Numbered from the stretch's first letter, positions 34,276 through 43,070 are shown. The stretch: DNA of 64,000 bases from Putridiphycobacter sp045110285 (GCA_045110285.1 JBGCGA010000044.1:1-64000), one strand, 5' to 3'. The notes: a model not told the origin generated them from the letters alone. Numbers and translations: made by a program.

Positions 34276-34283
34276 CAAAGATA
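34276..34283 (-). promoter_or_regulatory. -7 promoter element of the MFS gene
   Basis: Minus strand TATCTTTG, ending 5 bases before the ATG at 34270. It falls inside the longer reading (start 34294), which supports the shorter start and a nearly leaderless mRNA. Confidence 0.45.
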
Positions 34284-34340
34284 CAATTTAGCAATACCCT
34301 AATCAGAAAAAAAAGTAATTATAAATTAAGTAATAACCCT

Positions 34341-34348
34341 TAAATTTG
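34341..34348 (+). promoter_or_regulatory. -7 promoter element of the GH113-like gene
   Basis: TAAATTTG, 19 bp before ATG 34368, giving a leader of about 13 nt. Confidence 0.45.
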
Positions 34349-34367
34349 GTTTTCATAAACTTCGAAT

Positions 34368-35369
34368 ATGCTAAAAACATTATTGATTATTCTTTTTTCT
34401 GCTTTCATTTCAAATATTGTATTAAGTCAGGATAAATCAAAGAAAATGAATGGAGTTAGTTTTGTTGGAACTAAAGAACTGATAAAGCAAAAACATATTG
34501 ACCCAGTTAAAAGTTTAAATGCCAATTGGATAACTGTTATGCCTTTTGGCTTTATTGCTAACGGCACAGCTGCAGTGCGATTTAATGAAGATTGGCAATG
34601 GTCAGGAGAAACTGTAAAAGGCATAAAACACACTATAGAATTAGCTCAGAAAAACAATTTAAAAATACTGTTAAAGCCCCATATCTGGTTGCACAACGGC
34701 TGGATTGGTGACTTAAACTTTAGCAATGAAAGGGATTTTCAAACTTTTGAGAAAACATATTCCAACTACATCATTGAATTTGCTAAACTAGCCCAATTAT
34801 TAAAGGTAGAAGTATTTTGTATAGGAGTTGAAATTAAAAAAATAGCTGTAAATCGTCCTAAATTTTGGAAGGAACTAATTAAAAAAGTCAGAATTATTTA
34901 TTCGGGTAAACTCACATACTCCTCTAATTGGGACAATTTCAATCATATTAGTTTTTGGAATGAGTTAGACTACATTGGAATTGATGCTTACTTCCCTGTT
35001 TCAAGCTCAAAAACACCTAGCTTTCAATCGTGTTTTATTGGTTGGGAGAAACATTTTGATGCTATTAAAAGTTTTTCTGATTCAATTAAAAAACAAGTAA
35101 TTTTCACTGAATTCGGTTATAGAAATATTGATTATACTGGGAAAGAGCCATGGACGGAATCTGACAATTCCACCTTTAATTCTCAAGCACAAATTAATGC
35201 TTATCGTGCCATTTTTGCAAAGTTTTGGGGCCAAAGCTGGTTTGCAGGAGGCTTTTTGTGGAAATGGTTCCCAAACCACTCAGAAACTGGGGGGCCAAAA
35301 GATAATAGATTTACACCGCAAAATAAATCAGTTGAAAAGATAATTCGAGGCTTTTACAGAAATGCATAG
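34368..35369 (+). CDS. GH113-like glycoside hydrolase (TIM barrel)
   Basis: A 333-residue exported enzyme, signal peptide residues 1-20. The mature protein is a (beta/alpha)8-barrel of clan GH-A resembling family GH113: GVSFVGTKEL, NWITVMPFGF, ILLKPHIWLHNGWIGDL, CIGVEIK with probable acid/base Glu155, DYIGIDAYFP and FTEFGYRN with probable nucleophile Glu248, then AGGFLWKWFPN. GH113 enzymes act on beta-mannan; the substrate of this divergent member is not certain. Own -7 element. The following gene begins about 70 bp downstream. Confidence 0.8.
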   Translation: MLKTLLIILFSAFISNIVLSQDKSKKMNGVSFVGTKELIKQKHIDPVKSLNANWITVMPFGFIANGTAAVRFNEDWQWSGETVKGIKHTIELAQKNNLKILLKPHIWLHNGWIGDLNFSNERDFQTFEKTYSNYIIEFAKLAQLLKVEVFCIGVEIKKIAVNRPKFWKELIKKVRIIYSGKLTYSSNWDNFNHISFWNELDYIGIDAYFPVSSSKTPSFQSCFIGWEKHFDAIKSFSDSIKKQVIFTEFGYRNIDYTGKEPWTESDNSTFNSQAQINAYRAIFAKFWGQSWFAGGFLWKWFPNHSETGGPKDNRFTPQNKSVEKIIRGFYRNA

Positions 35370-35438
35370 CCTTTATTAGTGCTGTTAAAAAATTGTTATA
35401 CTTTATTTAACACCAAATATAATCTGCATCTTTATGCT

Positions 35439-36359
35439 ATGCAGAATCTTATTTTTGCGATTTCCTTTGTTATTTCACTCAATCTCAATGCTGGTTATAT
35501 TGACTATTATAATGCGGTAAACGAAGGTGAATACCACATGTACGAAGGTCAGTATGACTTAGCTATTGCCAATTTTACCAGGGCGTTTATTTTGGTTGAC
35601 CAACCTAAATCAAGAGATTTTTTTCTGGCCGCAAAATGTTACTCTCAGATAGGTAACGAAAAAGAAATGTATAAATATTTGGAGTTAGCTGTGCTAGGTG
35701 GTCTTGACAAGTCATTTATTGAAGCAGACAGTTTATGGTTTACAAATTATCGTTTTTCTGACGGCTATATCTCGACAATGAAACTTGAGCCTAGCAAAGT
35801 TGAAAAGATTAAAGACAAAGATTCAGAGGAGGCTTTTCATGCTCTTGAAAAGAACTTTAAAATGTTTAAGGTTCTAAAATATTACAAAGCCTATCATAAG
35901 CGAGATAGTTTCCCTGACGACTATCAATTAAAACTAGAAACTTACATTCCTTATAACGATTCAATGACAAATCAACTAGTTGATTTTTATTGCAATTATT
36001 CTTTTCCTTCAAAAAATGAAGACATTCGACTACTAATCGTAATGAGCACAATGTTTTTGTCAGCTGACTTACCTTATTATAATAGTTTGAAAATGATTTT
36101 TAAAAGCAATATAGATAAAGGCATAGTGACACCTTCACACTACATGAATCTTTTTGAAAATTTTCAGCTTCAAAAGTTAAACCCATATCAGAGAGTCGAT
36201 AAAACATTCGGAACAGCAGAAAATTCCATAGCCAAAGAAGATTTTGAGCAAATTTTAAAAAATAGGAAAGAAATTGGAATGAGTACTTATTATGTGAGCG
36301 CTCCAAACTACTTTAAAAACTATAAACCTGTGCCCATAGAAAAATTAATTAGGCTTTAA
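35439..36359 (+). CDS. Exported protein with TPR-like N-terminal region
   Basis: A 306-residue protein when started at the internal ATG that begins its signal peptide (MQNLIFAISFVISLNLNAG); an upstream in-frame ATG at 35379 adds 20 polar residues and is less likely. Residues ~20-110 look like two or three TPR helices (YEGQYDLAIANFTRAFIL, RDFFLAAKCYSQIGNEKEMYKYLELAVLGG). The C-terminal half, helical and charged, is not recognised. It lies alone after the GH113-like gene and may be co-transcribed with it. A role in the envelope is all that can be said. Confidence 0.6.
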   Translation: MQNLIFAISFVISLNLNAGYIDYYNAVNEGEYHMYEGQYDLAIANFTRAFILVDQPKSRDFFLAAKCYSQIGNEKEMYKYLELAVLGGLDKSFIEADSLWFTNYRFSDGYISTMKLEPSKVEKIKDKDSEEAFHALEKNFKMFKVLKYYKAYHKRDSFPDDYQLKLETYIPYNDSMTNQLVDFYCNYSFPSKNEDIRLLIVMSTMFLSADLPYYNSLKMIFKSNIDKGIVTPSHYMNLFENFQLQKLNPYQRVDKTFGTAENSIAKEDFEQILKNRKEIGMSTYYVSAPNYFKNYKPVPIEKLIRL

Positions 36360-36436
36360 AATTTTAAAACTATTGGTAATAACTGATTCAAAGCTATTTT
36401 ATCAAACATTTTTAGCCAATAGCGAAACTTATTAAT

Positions 36437-36444
36437 TAATTTTG
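36437..36444 (+). promoter_or_regulatory. -7 promoter element of the haem-binding protein gene
   Basis: TAATTTTG, 20 bp before ATG 36465, a perfect TAnnTTTG without a recognisable -33 element. Confidence 0.45.
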
Positions 36445-36464
36445 CTTTAAATGAACTAGTCAAC

Positions 36465-36920
36465 ATGCTAAAAAAATTTCTACTACTCCTTTTAATAGTA
36501 TTCGCTGTAATGCAATTTATTCAAATTGATGTGAGCATACCTGAAGATGCTGCTACTAAAACTGATTTTTTGACGAAGTATGAGACTCCGGCTAATATTG
36601 CAGCACTAATTAAAGATGGATGCTATGATTGTCACTCGTACAAAACAGAATATAAATGGTATATGCATATTGCGCCTGTATCATGGCTGACAAAAGGACA
36701 TGTTGAAGACGGCAGAAAACATCTTAATTTTTCGGATTGGGATGCTTATGACTTCCGAAAAAAGGTGCATAAGTTAGAGGAATGCTTCGAAGAAATTGAA
36801 GCATACAAGATGCCGATATCTGGATATGTTACCATGCATCCTGAAGCAGATTTTTCAAATGAGGAACGTGAGTTATTAATTGGTTATTTTAAGGAGTTAG
36901 AAAAAACAATCACTGACTAA
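36465..36920 (+). CDS. Haem-binding domain protein (Haem_bd family)
   Basis: A 151-residue protein with an N-terminal signal-anchor (residues 1-20, MLKKFLLLLLIVFAVMQF) and a single c-type haem motif CYDCH (53-57) in the context IAALIKDGCYDCHSYKTEYKWY, which with HIAPVSWLTKGHVEDGRKHLNFSDW is diagnostic of the Haem_bd family. Distal ligand is possibly Met or His in MPISGYVTMHPEA. Members are periplasmic mono-haem proteins, sometimes tied to respiratory or oxidative functions. The stop overlaps the convergent ABC-F gene's stop by 4 bp. Confidence 0.88.
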   Translation: MLKKFLLLLLIVFAVMQFIQIDVSIPEDAATKTDFLTKYETPANIAALIKDGCYDCHSYKTEYKWYMHIAPVSWLTKGHVEDGRKHLNFSDWDAYDFRKKVHKLEECFEEIEAYKMPISGYVTMHPEADFSNEERELLIGYFKELEKTITD

Positions 36921-38797
36921 GTCAATTCTGACAGTTCTAACCACCTCATTTCCTTATCGTCTATTAGTTGCGCTATTTCGGCCATTCTCAAACTGACTTT
37001 TTTCATTTCTTCTGAATCGCTAATACCAGCATTTAGCTTGTTAACCAAAGTCAAATTTTCAGCATTCAAATCAGATAAAGACTTTTCTAAATCATCAAAC
37101 TCTTGCTTCTCTTTATAGGACAACTTTTTCTTAGGAATATCCTCCTTAAGAGAAGTTTTTAGCTTTGGTATTTCTACTTTCTCAGTGGATTTTTCAATTT
37201 GTCTCTCCTCCTTTTCTCGTTTTTTTAAATAGGCACGATAACCAGTATAATTGCCGATAATATCTTTTATTTTTCCCTCTCCTTCAAAATAAAAAGTGTG
37301 TTCAACCACTTTGTCCATGAAATACCGATCGTGAGAAACCACAATTAAACAACCTTTGAAATTCATTAAATATTCTTCGAGTACACTTAATGTAAATATG
37401 TCTAAATCATTAGTTGGCTCATCTAAAATCAAAAAATTAGGATTCCTCAGCAAAATTGTCATCAAATAAAGTCGTTTCTTTTCTCCACCACTTAACTTGT
37501 AAACAAAATTATAATGCATGTCCTTTTCGAACATAAACATTTCTAAAAACTGCGCAGCTGACATTTTACGGCCTTTGGTTAATGGAATCCATTCAGCAAT
37601 ATCTTTTATGATGTCAATGACCTTTTTGTCGTCATCAAACTTCAAACCATCTTGATGGTAATAACCCATTACGATTGTCTCGCCAACACTTATTTTTCCT
37701 GTTGTAGGTTGCTCGGCTCCAACTAATAAATTAAGAAAAGTTGACTTTCCGGCACCGTTATGACCAACTATTCCTAGTTTTTCGCCTCTTTTAAAAACGT
37801 AATCCATCTTATCTAAAATCACCTTATCTCCATAACTTTTCGATAGCTTGTGAATTTCGATAACTTTAGAACCCAAACGACTCATTTCAACTTCAATTTC
37901 TAATTGATCATTTTTTATTTTTTGGCTTGCTGTTTCTTTTAGTCCTGCAAATGCATCTGTTCTGGCTTTTTGTTTTGTGCCCCTAGCTTTGGGCTGCCTC
38001 CGCATCCACTCTAGCTCAGTCCGCATTAAATTTTTTGCTTTTCCTATGGTTGCAGCTAACATTTCTTGTCGCTCAGCCTTTTTTTCTAAGTAGTAAGAGA
38101 AGTTTCCTTTATATTTAAAAATAGTTTCATCTTCTAATTCATAAATGGTATTACATACAACTTCCAGAAAATACCTGTCGTGAGTAACCATAATAATAGT
38201 TGATTGACTTTGACTTAAATAAGTTTCCAACCATTCAATCATATCTAGATCTAAATGATTTGTAGGCTCATCCAGAATCATAATATCTGGCTCATTGACT
38301 AGAATTTTCGCCAAGGCTAATCTTTTCTTCTGTCCTCCAGATAAACTTCCAATTAACGCTGTTTTATCAACTATTTTTAACTGACTAAGCACTTGGTTTA
38401 CTTTTACTTCAAAATCCCAAGCATTCACTTGATTCATTCTATCTAAAGCAGTATGATATGATTCTGAATCCTCAGGATTTAAAAGTGCTTTTTCGTATTC
38501 AATTATTGCTTTCGTTTCAGGTGTTTCAGCCGATAAAACTTCAGAAAACACATTTTGTTTAGGATCAAACTTTTCCGCTTGCTCCAAGTAATCTACTCTA
38601 ATGTCTTTTCTGTAGATTACATTCCCCGAATCTTTATCTTCGAGATCACATAGTATTTTCAACAAGGTTGATTTACCAGCTCCATTTTTAGCAACTATGG
38701 CGACCTTATCACCTTTGTCAATTCCAAAAGTAAGGTCCTTAAACAATATCCTTATTCCAAAAGATTTAGTTAAATTTTCAACTGATAAATAATTCAT
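36917..38797 (-). CDS. ABC-F family ATP-binding protein (Uup/EttA-like)
   Basis: A 626-residue soluble protein with two ABC ATPase domains and no membrane segment, i.e. a ribosome-associated ABC-F protein. Domain 1: AKNGAGKST, SLSGGQKKRLALAKIL, ILDEPTNHLD and a His switch in MVTHDRYFL; domain 2: GHNGAGKST, KLSGGEKKRLYL, ILDEPTNDLD and VVSHDRYFM. The linker between them (RTELEWMRRQPKARGTKQKAR) is the conserved P-site tRNA-interaction region. A C-terminal coiled coil (~530-626, EKQEFDDLEKSLSDL) matches the Uup subgroup, some of which act on branched DNA. It follows the DUF4293 gene with one intervening base. Confidence 0.92.
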   Translation of the reverse strand: MNYLSVENLTKSFGIRILFKDLTFGIDKGDKVAIVAKNGAGKSTLLKILCDLEDKDSGNVIYRKDIRVDYLEQAEKFDPKQNVFSEVLSAETPETKAIIEYEKALLNPEDSESYHTALDRMNQVNAWDFEVKVNQVLSQLKIVDKTALIGSLSGGQKKRLALAKILVNEPDIMILDEPTNHLDLDMIEWLETYLSQSQSTIIMVTHDRYFLEVVCNTIYELEDETIFKYKGNFSYYLEKKAERQEMLAATIGKAKNLMRTELEWMRRQPKARGTKQKARTDAFAGLKETASQKIKNDQLEIEVEMSRLGSKVIEIHKLSKSYGDKVILDKMDYVFKRGEKLGIVGHNGAGKSTFLNLLVGAEQPTTGKISVGETIVMGYYHQDGLKFDDDKKVIDIIKDIAEWIPLTKGRKMSAAQFLEMFMFEKDMHYNFVYKLSGGEKKRLYLMTILLRNPNFLILDEPTNDLDIFTLSVLEEYLMNFKGCLIVVSHDRYFMDKVVEHTFYFEGEGKIKDIIGNYTGYRAYLKKREKEERQIEKSTEKVEIPKLKTSLKEDIPKKKLSYKEKQEFDDLEKSLSDLNAENLTLVNKLNAGISDSEEMKKVSLRMAEIAQLIDDKEMRWLELSELT

Positions 38798-38798
38798 A

Positions 38799-39293
38799 CT
38801 ACCTTAGTCTGTCTAATGATTTTAACAAAGCTTCATCTTTCTTTATTCCACGAATTGCTAGTAAAATGAAAGGAATTCCAACGAACAACAAATAATATCC
38901 AGCACCACCATTAATGCTAGCGGTACCAACAGAACTGCTCAAATCAGTATACTGAGATTTTATAAAATCAAAGCCAAAGTAATAAGCCGCCATAAAGCTT
39001 ACTGCAACTACTATTTGTAATAATAAATTAATTCTGCACACTAGTAATTGCTTTCTTCTGTTTTTGTAAAAAAATATTGCAAGCACAGATAGCATGGCGA
39101 ATAGCACAAATACTAAATATAGAGAAGATGACTGAGCTGAATCTCCGACTAATCCATAAGCGCCAAAAGTGGAAAACATAACTGTTTTACCATCAGCTGC
39201 CATTATCGATAAATCAAATATTGGAAAAAAAAGCAAAAGTATTGAGCTTGAAAAGGCAAGTAATAAATAAATTGTTTGTACTCTTTGCAACAT
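38799..39293 (-). CDS. DUF4293 membrane protein
   Basis: A 164-residue inner-membrane protein with four transmembrane helices; the start MLQRVQTIYLLLAFSSSILLLFFPIF is the most conserved part of DUF4293, and RKKQLLVCRINLLLQ connects helices 2 and 3. A Bacteroidota-specific family of unknown function. It is the first gene of a two-gene unit with the ABC-F protein and is separated from the upstream TPR lipoprotein gene by a strong terminator. Confidence 0.85.
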   Translation of the reverse strand: MLQRVQTIYLLLAFSSSILLLFFPIFDLSIMAADGKTVMFSTFGAYGLVGDSAQSSSLYLVFVLFAMLSVLAIFFYKNRRKQLLVCRINLLLQIVVAVSFMAAYYFGFDFIKSQYTDLSSSVGTASINGGAGYYLLFVGIPFILLAIRGIKKDEALLKSLDRLR

Positions 39294-39303
39294 ATTTTTA
39301 GGT

Positions 39304-39340
39304 AAAAAAAATCCCGACTATCAAAAATGACGGTCGGGAT
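39304..39340 (-). terminator. Rho-independent terminator of the TPR lipoprotein gene
   Basis: ATCCCGAC (39311-39318) pairs perfectly with GTCGGGAT (39333-39340); on the minus strand the stem is followed by eight T. It lies 20 bp beyond the stop at 39360. Confidence 0.85.
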
Positions 39341-39359
39341 AAAATTGTTATTGTTTGGC

Positions 39360-41045
39360 TTACTTTACAATATTTTGGAAAGAAGCATTATCATTAAACT
39401 TAATAAACTCTCTGTCTTTGGCAGCTTTGTCTTTTAAGCTTGAATCTTTTGAAATTGCACTTGTAAGATTGTTAACAATCATGTCAACATTGTTTTGACG
39501 CGCTCCAATAATTGCTTTTAAATAGTACCCCATAGATGTGCTAGCATCTTTTGAGTTATCAATTGTAGACAATGCTGTACTGTAATCTTCGTTTAATACT
39601 TGAGCTAGTGCTTTATTGAATGTGTTTGCAGATCCCATATTGCTTATGGCGCTAGAATAGTCTCCGTTTTGAATATCAATGATTCCCATGTTATATTTAA
39701 CCTCAGAACCAGCTGACATTGCAGAACTAAATAACTCTGCTGCCTTATCTCTATCACCATTTTGCCGGGCGATTAAGCCTAAATTATTTAATGTTATTGC
39801 ATTTTCTTTCAAGGTATTTGCTTTTCTAAAACTTGTTTCAGCTTTGCTTAAATCATTTTGGCTATAGTAAACAAATCCTAAATTGTTATGAGCTCTCCAC
39901 TCGTTAGGATACTGTCTTACTGCCTCTTTATACATTCTTTCTTTATCTTCCATATTATCGTACAGAGCAGCAGTAAATAGTAATTCTTCAACGGTTAATG
40001 TGTCAGGATTTGATAACGATAATGCTTTCAGCTCCTCATCTGACCAACCAATTTGATCATAGTTAACTTTTACTTGAGCTCTTCTTAAAGGAGGCAAAAT
40101 TTCTTTTTCCAACCTTTTGTAAGCTGCTGACATGTTTTTAATTTCTTGCTCTCTTTTTACTGGATCGCTTTCCATTTGAAGCACTCTTATAATCAATTCT
40201 TTATCCTCGATATCAGATGCATTCAAGGCAGTTTTAAAACCATCCCAATCTTCACCCTTAGGTACTGTTTTTAGCATAGATGCTAAATCTATTTCGGTTC
40301 CAGACATCATTTTAACCAATGCATCTTTGGCTGCAGTAGCTCTATCACTAGCTAGCGTGTTATTTTTGCCAGTTTCTCCTTCTGGAGACGCATAAGCCAT
40401 CAAATTAACAGCTGTTGGTGCTATTTTTGGATTTGTACTAGCAGCAACCATCCAATTTTGGAAATTTACAATATCGTCTTGCTTCATTTCTGAAGTTTTA
40501 ACATTTGACTTTGCTTTATCGAAATTTATTTCTGTTCCGCTGTATACTTGCTGAGTAGTCCTCACAAAATCATCTTTTGCTGTTAAAGCTCTATCATCAT
40601 TTTGAACAAGGAGCGGAGTAATAATAGTTCCATCACCAATTTTCACTTCGTCTAAAACAATTTCTTTTGAACCTTTAAAAGCCTTCCCTGTCATTTTTAA
40701 TTCTGCATTCTCTAAATCTGGAGAGTAAGCAATTACATCTGTATATGTAACAGTTTTGCCTGGCTTAAAATCAATAGTCTGTCCATTACCAGTTGCTTTT
40801 TCACCCTGAATACTAATAGGTTGAAATGCTTTTGACCCTAACATTGGAATAATTTCAGCACTTGCTTTCTTATTCAATCCTTTTTCTGGAACTACTAATG
40901 ATATATTAATTCGCACACTGTCTCCGTGCATTTCAACAGGGTCTTTGTCAAGGGTATAGTTTAAATCTCCGATTAACGAACAACCTGTTAACACTGATGA
41001 CAATACAGTCACTGCTGCTAGGCCTTTAAAAACTTGTTTTTTCAT
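39360..41045 (-). CDS. TPR lipoprotein with OmpA-like region
   Basis: A 561-residue lipoprotein with lipobox LTGC (Cys22). Residues ~30-150 are a beta-rich region (VRINISLVVPEKGLNKKASAEI, then GKTVTYTDVIAYSPDLENAEL). Residues ~200-260 contain NLMAYASPEGE and TLASDRATAAKDAL, the signature of OmpA/PAL peptidoglycan-binding-like domains. From ~370 there are several TPR units (WRAHNNLGFVYYSQNDLSKAE, AITLNNLGLIARQNGDRDKAAELF, EVKYNMGIIDIQNGDYSSAI). Similar large TPR lipoproteins are abundant envelope proteins in Bacteroidota. Monocistronic, ended by the strong terminator above. Confidence 0.82.
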   Translation of the reverse strand: MKKQVFKGLAAVTVLSSVLTGCSLIGDLNYTLDKDPVEMHGDSVRINISLVVPEKGLNKKASAEIIPMLGSKAFQPISIQGEKATGNGQTIDFKPGKTVTYTDVIAYSPDLENAELKMTGKAFKGSKEIVLDEVKIGDGTIITPLLVQNDDRALTAKDDFVRTTQQVYSGTEINFDKAKSNVKTSEMKQDDIVNFQNWMVAASTNPKIAPTAVNLMAYASPEGETGKNNTLASDRATAAKDALVKMMSGTEIDLASMLKTVPKGEDWDGFKTALNASDIEDKELIIRVLQMESDPVKREQEIKNMSAAYKRLEKEILPPLRRAQVKVNYDQIGWSDEELKALSLSNPDTLTVEELLFTAALYDNMEDKERMYKEAVRQYPNEWRAHNNLGFVYYSQNDLSKAETSFRKANTLKENAITLNNLGLIARQNGDRDKAAELFSSAMSAGSEVKYNMGIIDIQNGDYSSAISNMGSANTFNKALAQVLNEDYSTALSTIDNSKDASTSMGYYLKAIIGARQNNVDMIVNNLTSAISKDSSLKDKAAKDREFIKFNDNASFQNIVK

Positions 41046-41151
41046 TGCTTGCTTAGTTTAGCTTTAATTCATGCTTAATATACTGCAATATTAATTATAA
41101 TTTTTCACGTGTCACGAAGTTAAAGTCAAAAATTACTATTATTTATCACGC

Positions 41152-41658
41152 CTAAATGTTAACAACTGTAGCTGTTTTATCATTTAAAACTGCAATAAGC
41201 TCCTCAATTGTTTTGCCTGTAATTGGGTGAACATAATTAACTTGGACATCTCTCAGTGGATAAAGAACAAAACTTCTTTCTGATAATATTGGATGCGGAA
41301 TGACTAAATCAACATTCTTAAAAGTCTCTGAATTATAGTCAATAATATCAATGTCAATGATTCGGGAGGTGTAACTATCAGCTGTTTTGAAAGGACGGCC
41401 CATTTTAAGTTCAGTAGCTTTTAATTCAACTAATAACTGAAAAGGGCTAAGTAGCGTTTCAACCTTAAGTACAATATTATAAAAATTATTTGCTGACTGA
41501 AAGCCCCACGGAGGTGTTTCATAAATCTTAGATTCTTTTACAACGCTGATATAATTTTCACTAAGATGTTTTTTGGCAATATTTAAGTTCTCAATTTTAC
41601 TGCCCAAATTAGTTCCCAAACTTAAAAGCACATGTACTTTTCGTCTCTGCATAAACAA
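41152..41658 (-). CDS. folK: 2-amino-4-hydroxy-6-hydroxymethyldihydropteridine diphosphokinase
   Basis: HPPK transfers pyrophosphate from ATP to 6-hydroxymethyl-dihydropterin in folate synthesis. The 168-residue length and all signatures fit: LSLGTNLGSKIENL at the N-terminus, ETPPWGFQSANNFYNIV, the loop-3 region PFQLL, GRPFKTADSYTSRIIDIDIIDYN with the Mg-binding Asp residues, and IPHPILSERSFVLYPL. Start could be Met1 or Met3 (MQRRKVHVLL). It is not next to other folate genes; the 250 bp upstream holds a large hairpin that might belong to its leader. Confidence 0.95.
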   Translation of the reverse strand: MFMQRRKVHVLLSLGTNLGSKIENLNIAKKHLSENYISVVKESKIYETPPWGFQSANNFYNIVLKVETLLSPFQLLVELKATELKMGRPFKTADSYTSRIIDIDIIDYNSETFKNVDLVIPHPILSERSFVLYPLRDVQVNYVHPITGKTIEELIAVLNDKTATVVNI

Positions 41659-41762
41659 TTTTAAATATTTTTTTTAAAACAAGCCAACCTTTAGCTTTAG
41701 TTTTTCGTCATTTATGTAAGACAGAAAGCTTTTAGGCTTTTTGGTTTTAATTTCCTTGCAAA

Positions 41763-41822
41763 AGGCCTAAATAGAAGCTGCTACCAAGACTATCTGCTGC
41801 TTCTCTTTAGGTCTTTATTTTT
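41763..41822 (+). ncRNA. Strong hairpin with U-rich tail in a geneless segment (candidate small RNA end or folK leader)
   Basis: Bases 41763-41781 pair with 41796-41814: 17 of 19 positions paired (one G-U), loop of 14 nt, then on the plus strand a tail of mostly T up to 41822. No plus-strand gene precedes it. A competing pairing exists between TTTTAGGC (41730-41737) and GCCTAAA (41765-41771), so the left arm can be in either of two hairpins. This looks like the 3' end of a small plus-strand RNA or, read on the other strand, a structured leader ahead of folK. Confidence 0.4.
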
Positions 41823-41875
41823 TTATGAAATTTTCTTGACTTACAGAAATGCGGTTCGGACTAAATGATAACTGT

Positions 41876-41907
41876 AAAAAAACTCAGACACCAGGTGTCT
41901 GAGTTTT
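41876..41907 (-). terminator. Terminator directly behind tRNA-Leu
   Basis: AACTCAGACACC and GGTGTCTGAGTT are perfect inverted repeats separated by one base (effective ~10-bp stem); on the minus strand it is followed by seven T including the stem's last. It begins two bases after the tRNA 3' end. Confidence 0.85.
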
Positions 41908-41908
41908 G

Positions 41909-41989
41909 TACCCGAGGCCGGGATCGAACCGGCACTCCAATGGAACACGAGTTTGAGTCGTGCGCGTCTACCAATTCCGCCACTCGGGC
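41909..41989 (-). tRNA. tRNA-Leu (anticodon CAA)
   Basis: Minus strand, 81 nt. Acceptor arms GCCCGAG / CTCGGGT, a D-loop AATTGGTAGACGC, an anticodon stem-loop GCACGA-CTCAAAC-TCGTG(T) with anticodon CAA reading UUG, a long variable arm as expected for Leu, and the T-arm GCCGGTTCGATCCCGGC. Discriminator base A; the CCA end is not encoded (CAA follows). Followed at once by a strong terminator. Confidence 0.93.
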
Positions 41990-42027
41990 ATTTTCAATCT
42001 TGAGCTTAAATTCTTCTGGTAGCTATC

Positions 42028-42050
42028 AAAACCGCCACTACGGTGGTATT
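42028..42050 (-). terminator. Possible terminator of greA-HIT unit
   Basis: ACCGCC (42031-42036) and GGTGGT (42042-42047) form a hairpin with one mismatch or G-U pair and a 5-nt loop; on the minus strand it is followed by TTTTG. It is 115 bp beyond the HIT gene stop and ahead of tRNA-Leu. Confidence 0.35.
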
Positions 42051-42163
42051 AATTGGTGAGAGTCCCATATTCTGATGAGTTTGACACAGCTACTCAATTT
42101 TCAGCATCACGTCTTAGTTGTAGTAGTCAACTTACGAGGCACGCAAATTTATAACTAATTTAT

Positions 42164-42553
42164 TTATCCACGTATATTTTTGGCAATTTTTGCTAGTTCT
42201 TCTTGCACAAGATCCATTTTCTTATTTGCAAAATTCATATCATTCATTTGATTAATTGGGATCAAATGAATATGGGCATGAGGTACTTCCAGTCCAATCA
42301 CTGCAACACCGATTCTATCACAAGGTATCACTGACTTTATTTTACTAGCTACACTTTTTGCAAAGACCATCATTTCACCTAGTACTTTTTCCTCCAAATC
42401 AAAAATATAATCAATTTCAACCTTTGGAACTACCAGTGTGTGTCCCTTTTTAAGTGGCGAAATATCCAAAAATGCTAAAAACTGATCTGACTCGGCAATT
42501 TTATGACAAGGAATTTCTCCTGAAATTATTTTACTAAAAACACTGCTCATCAT
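42164..42553 (-). CDS. HIT family protein (HINT-like nucleotide hydrolase)
   Basis: A 129-residue cytosolic HIT-superfamily protein: FSKIISGEIPCHKIAESDQFLAFLDISPLKKGHTLVVPK is the HINT N-terminus, and the catalytic triad is VPHAHIHLIPI (HxHxH). HINT-type enzymes hydrolyse adenosine phosphoramidates and, in some bacteria, aminoacyl-adenylates. Its ATG overlaps the greA stop in an ATGA (4 bp), so translation of the two is coupled; the greA-HIT pairing is common in Bacteroidota. Confidence 0.92.
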   Translation of the reverse strand: MMSSVFSKIISGEIPCHKIAESDQFLAFLDISPLKKGHTLVVPKVEIDYIFDLEEKVLGEMMVFAKSVASKIKSVIPCDRIGVAVIGLEVPHAHIHLIPINQMNDMNFANKKMDLVQEELAKIAKNIRG

Positions 42554-43023
42554 CTTGAGATTTCAGTCACTTCAAAATTCAGAACACCATTCGGTGTCCT
42601 AATTTCAGCAATCTCTCCCACTTTTTTACCTAAAAGACCCTTTCCAAATGGGGAATCAATTGAAATTTTCTTTTGCTTCAAATCCGCTTCATTTTCAGCT
42701 ACAATAGTATATTGAACTTGAGCTTTATTTGCCACATTAACGATCGTTACTTTAGATAGAATAAATACTTTTGAATTGTCAACTTTAGAATCATCAATCA
42801 AACGAGCATTAGAAACTATATTCTTCAATTTTGCTATTCTGGTTTCCAATAAACCTTGTTCTTCTTTTGCAGCATGGTATTCAGCATTTTCAGACAAATC
42901 TCCTTTATCTCTAGCTTCAGCAATTTGATTGGTTATGAAAGGACGTTCAACTGTCTCCAGTTGTTTAAGTTCATCCTTTAGTTTCTTCAACCCCTCTTTA
43001 GTATAATAGCTAATATCTGACAT
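42550..43023 (-). CDS. greA: Transcription elongation factor GreA
   Basis: A 157-residue factor that enters the RNA polymerase secondary channel and rescues backtracked complexes. N-terminal coiled coil: YYTKEGLKKLKDELKQLE, then ARDKGDLSENAEYHAAKEEQG carrying the acidic tip (Asp/Glu) that coordinates catalytic Mg; C-terminal FKBP-like domain: YTIVAENEADLKQKKISIDSPFGKGLLGKKVGE. Normal length. It is first in the greA-HIT pair. Confidence 0.96.
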   Translation of the reverse strand: MSDISYYTKEGLKKLKDELKQLETVERPFITNQIAEARDKGDLSENAEYHAAKEEQGLLETRIAKLKNIVSNARLIDDSKVDNSKVFILSKVTIVNVANKAQVQYTIVAENEADLKQKKISIDSPFGKGLLGKKVGEIAEIRTPNGVLNFEVTEISR

Positions 43024-43045
43024 ATTTCTTCATTTATAAACATAA

Positions 43046-43070
43046 CAAGAGAGCCCAACGAGCTCTCTTG
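43046..43070 (-). terminator. Hairpin between greA and the PorV-like operon
   Basis: CAAGAGAGC (43046-43054) pairs perfectly with GCTCTCTTG (43062-43070), loop 7 nt; the minus-strand tail is TTATGTTTAT, moderately U-rich. It fits the end of the receptor/cargo/PorV operon. Confidence 0.55.

Noticed and set aside
41106..41117. CACGTG/CGTGTCACG palindrome upstream of the TPR lipoprotein gene as an operator
   Set aside because: Short, single occurrence, and no regulator known to use it in this lineage; not enough to call.
41865..42059. Plus-strand open frame across tRNA-Leu
   Set aside because: It is the complement of the tRNA and its terminator.
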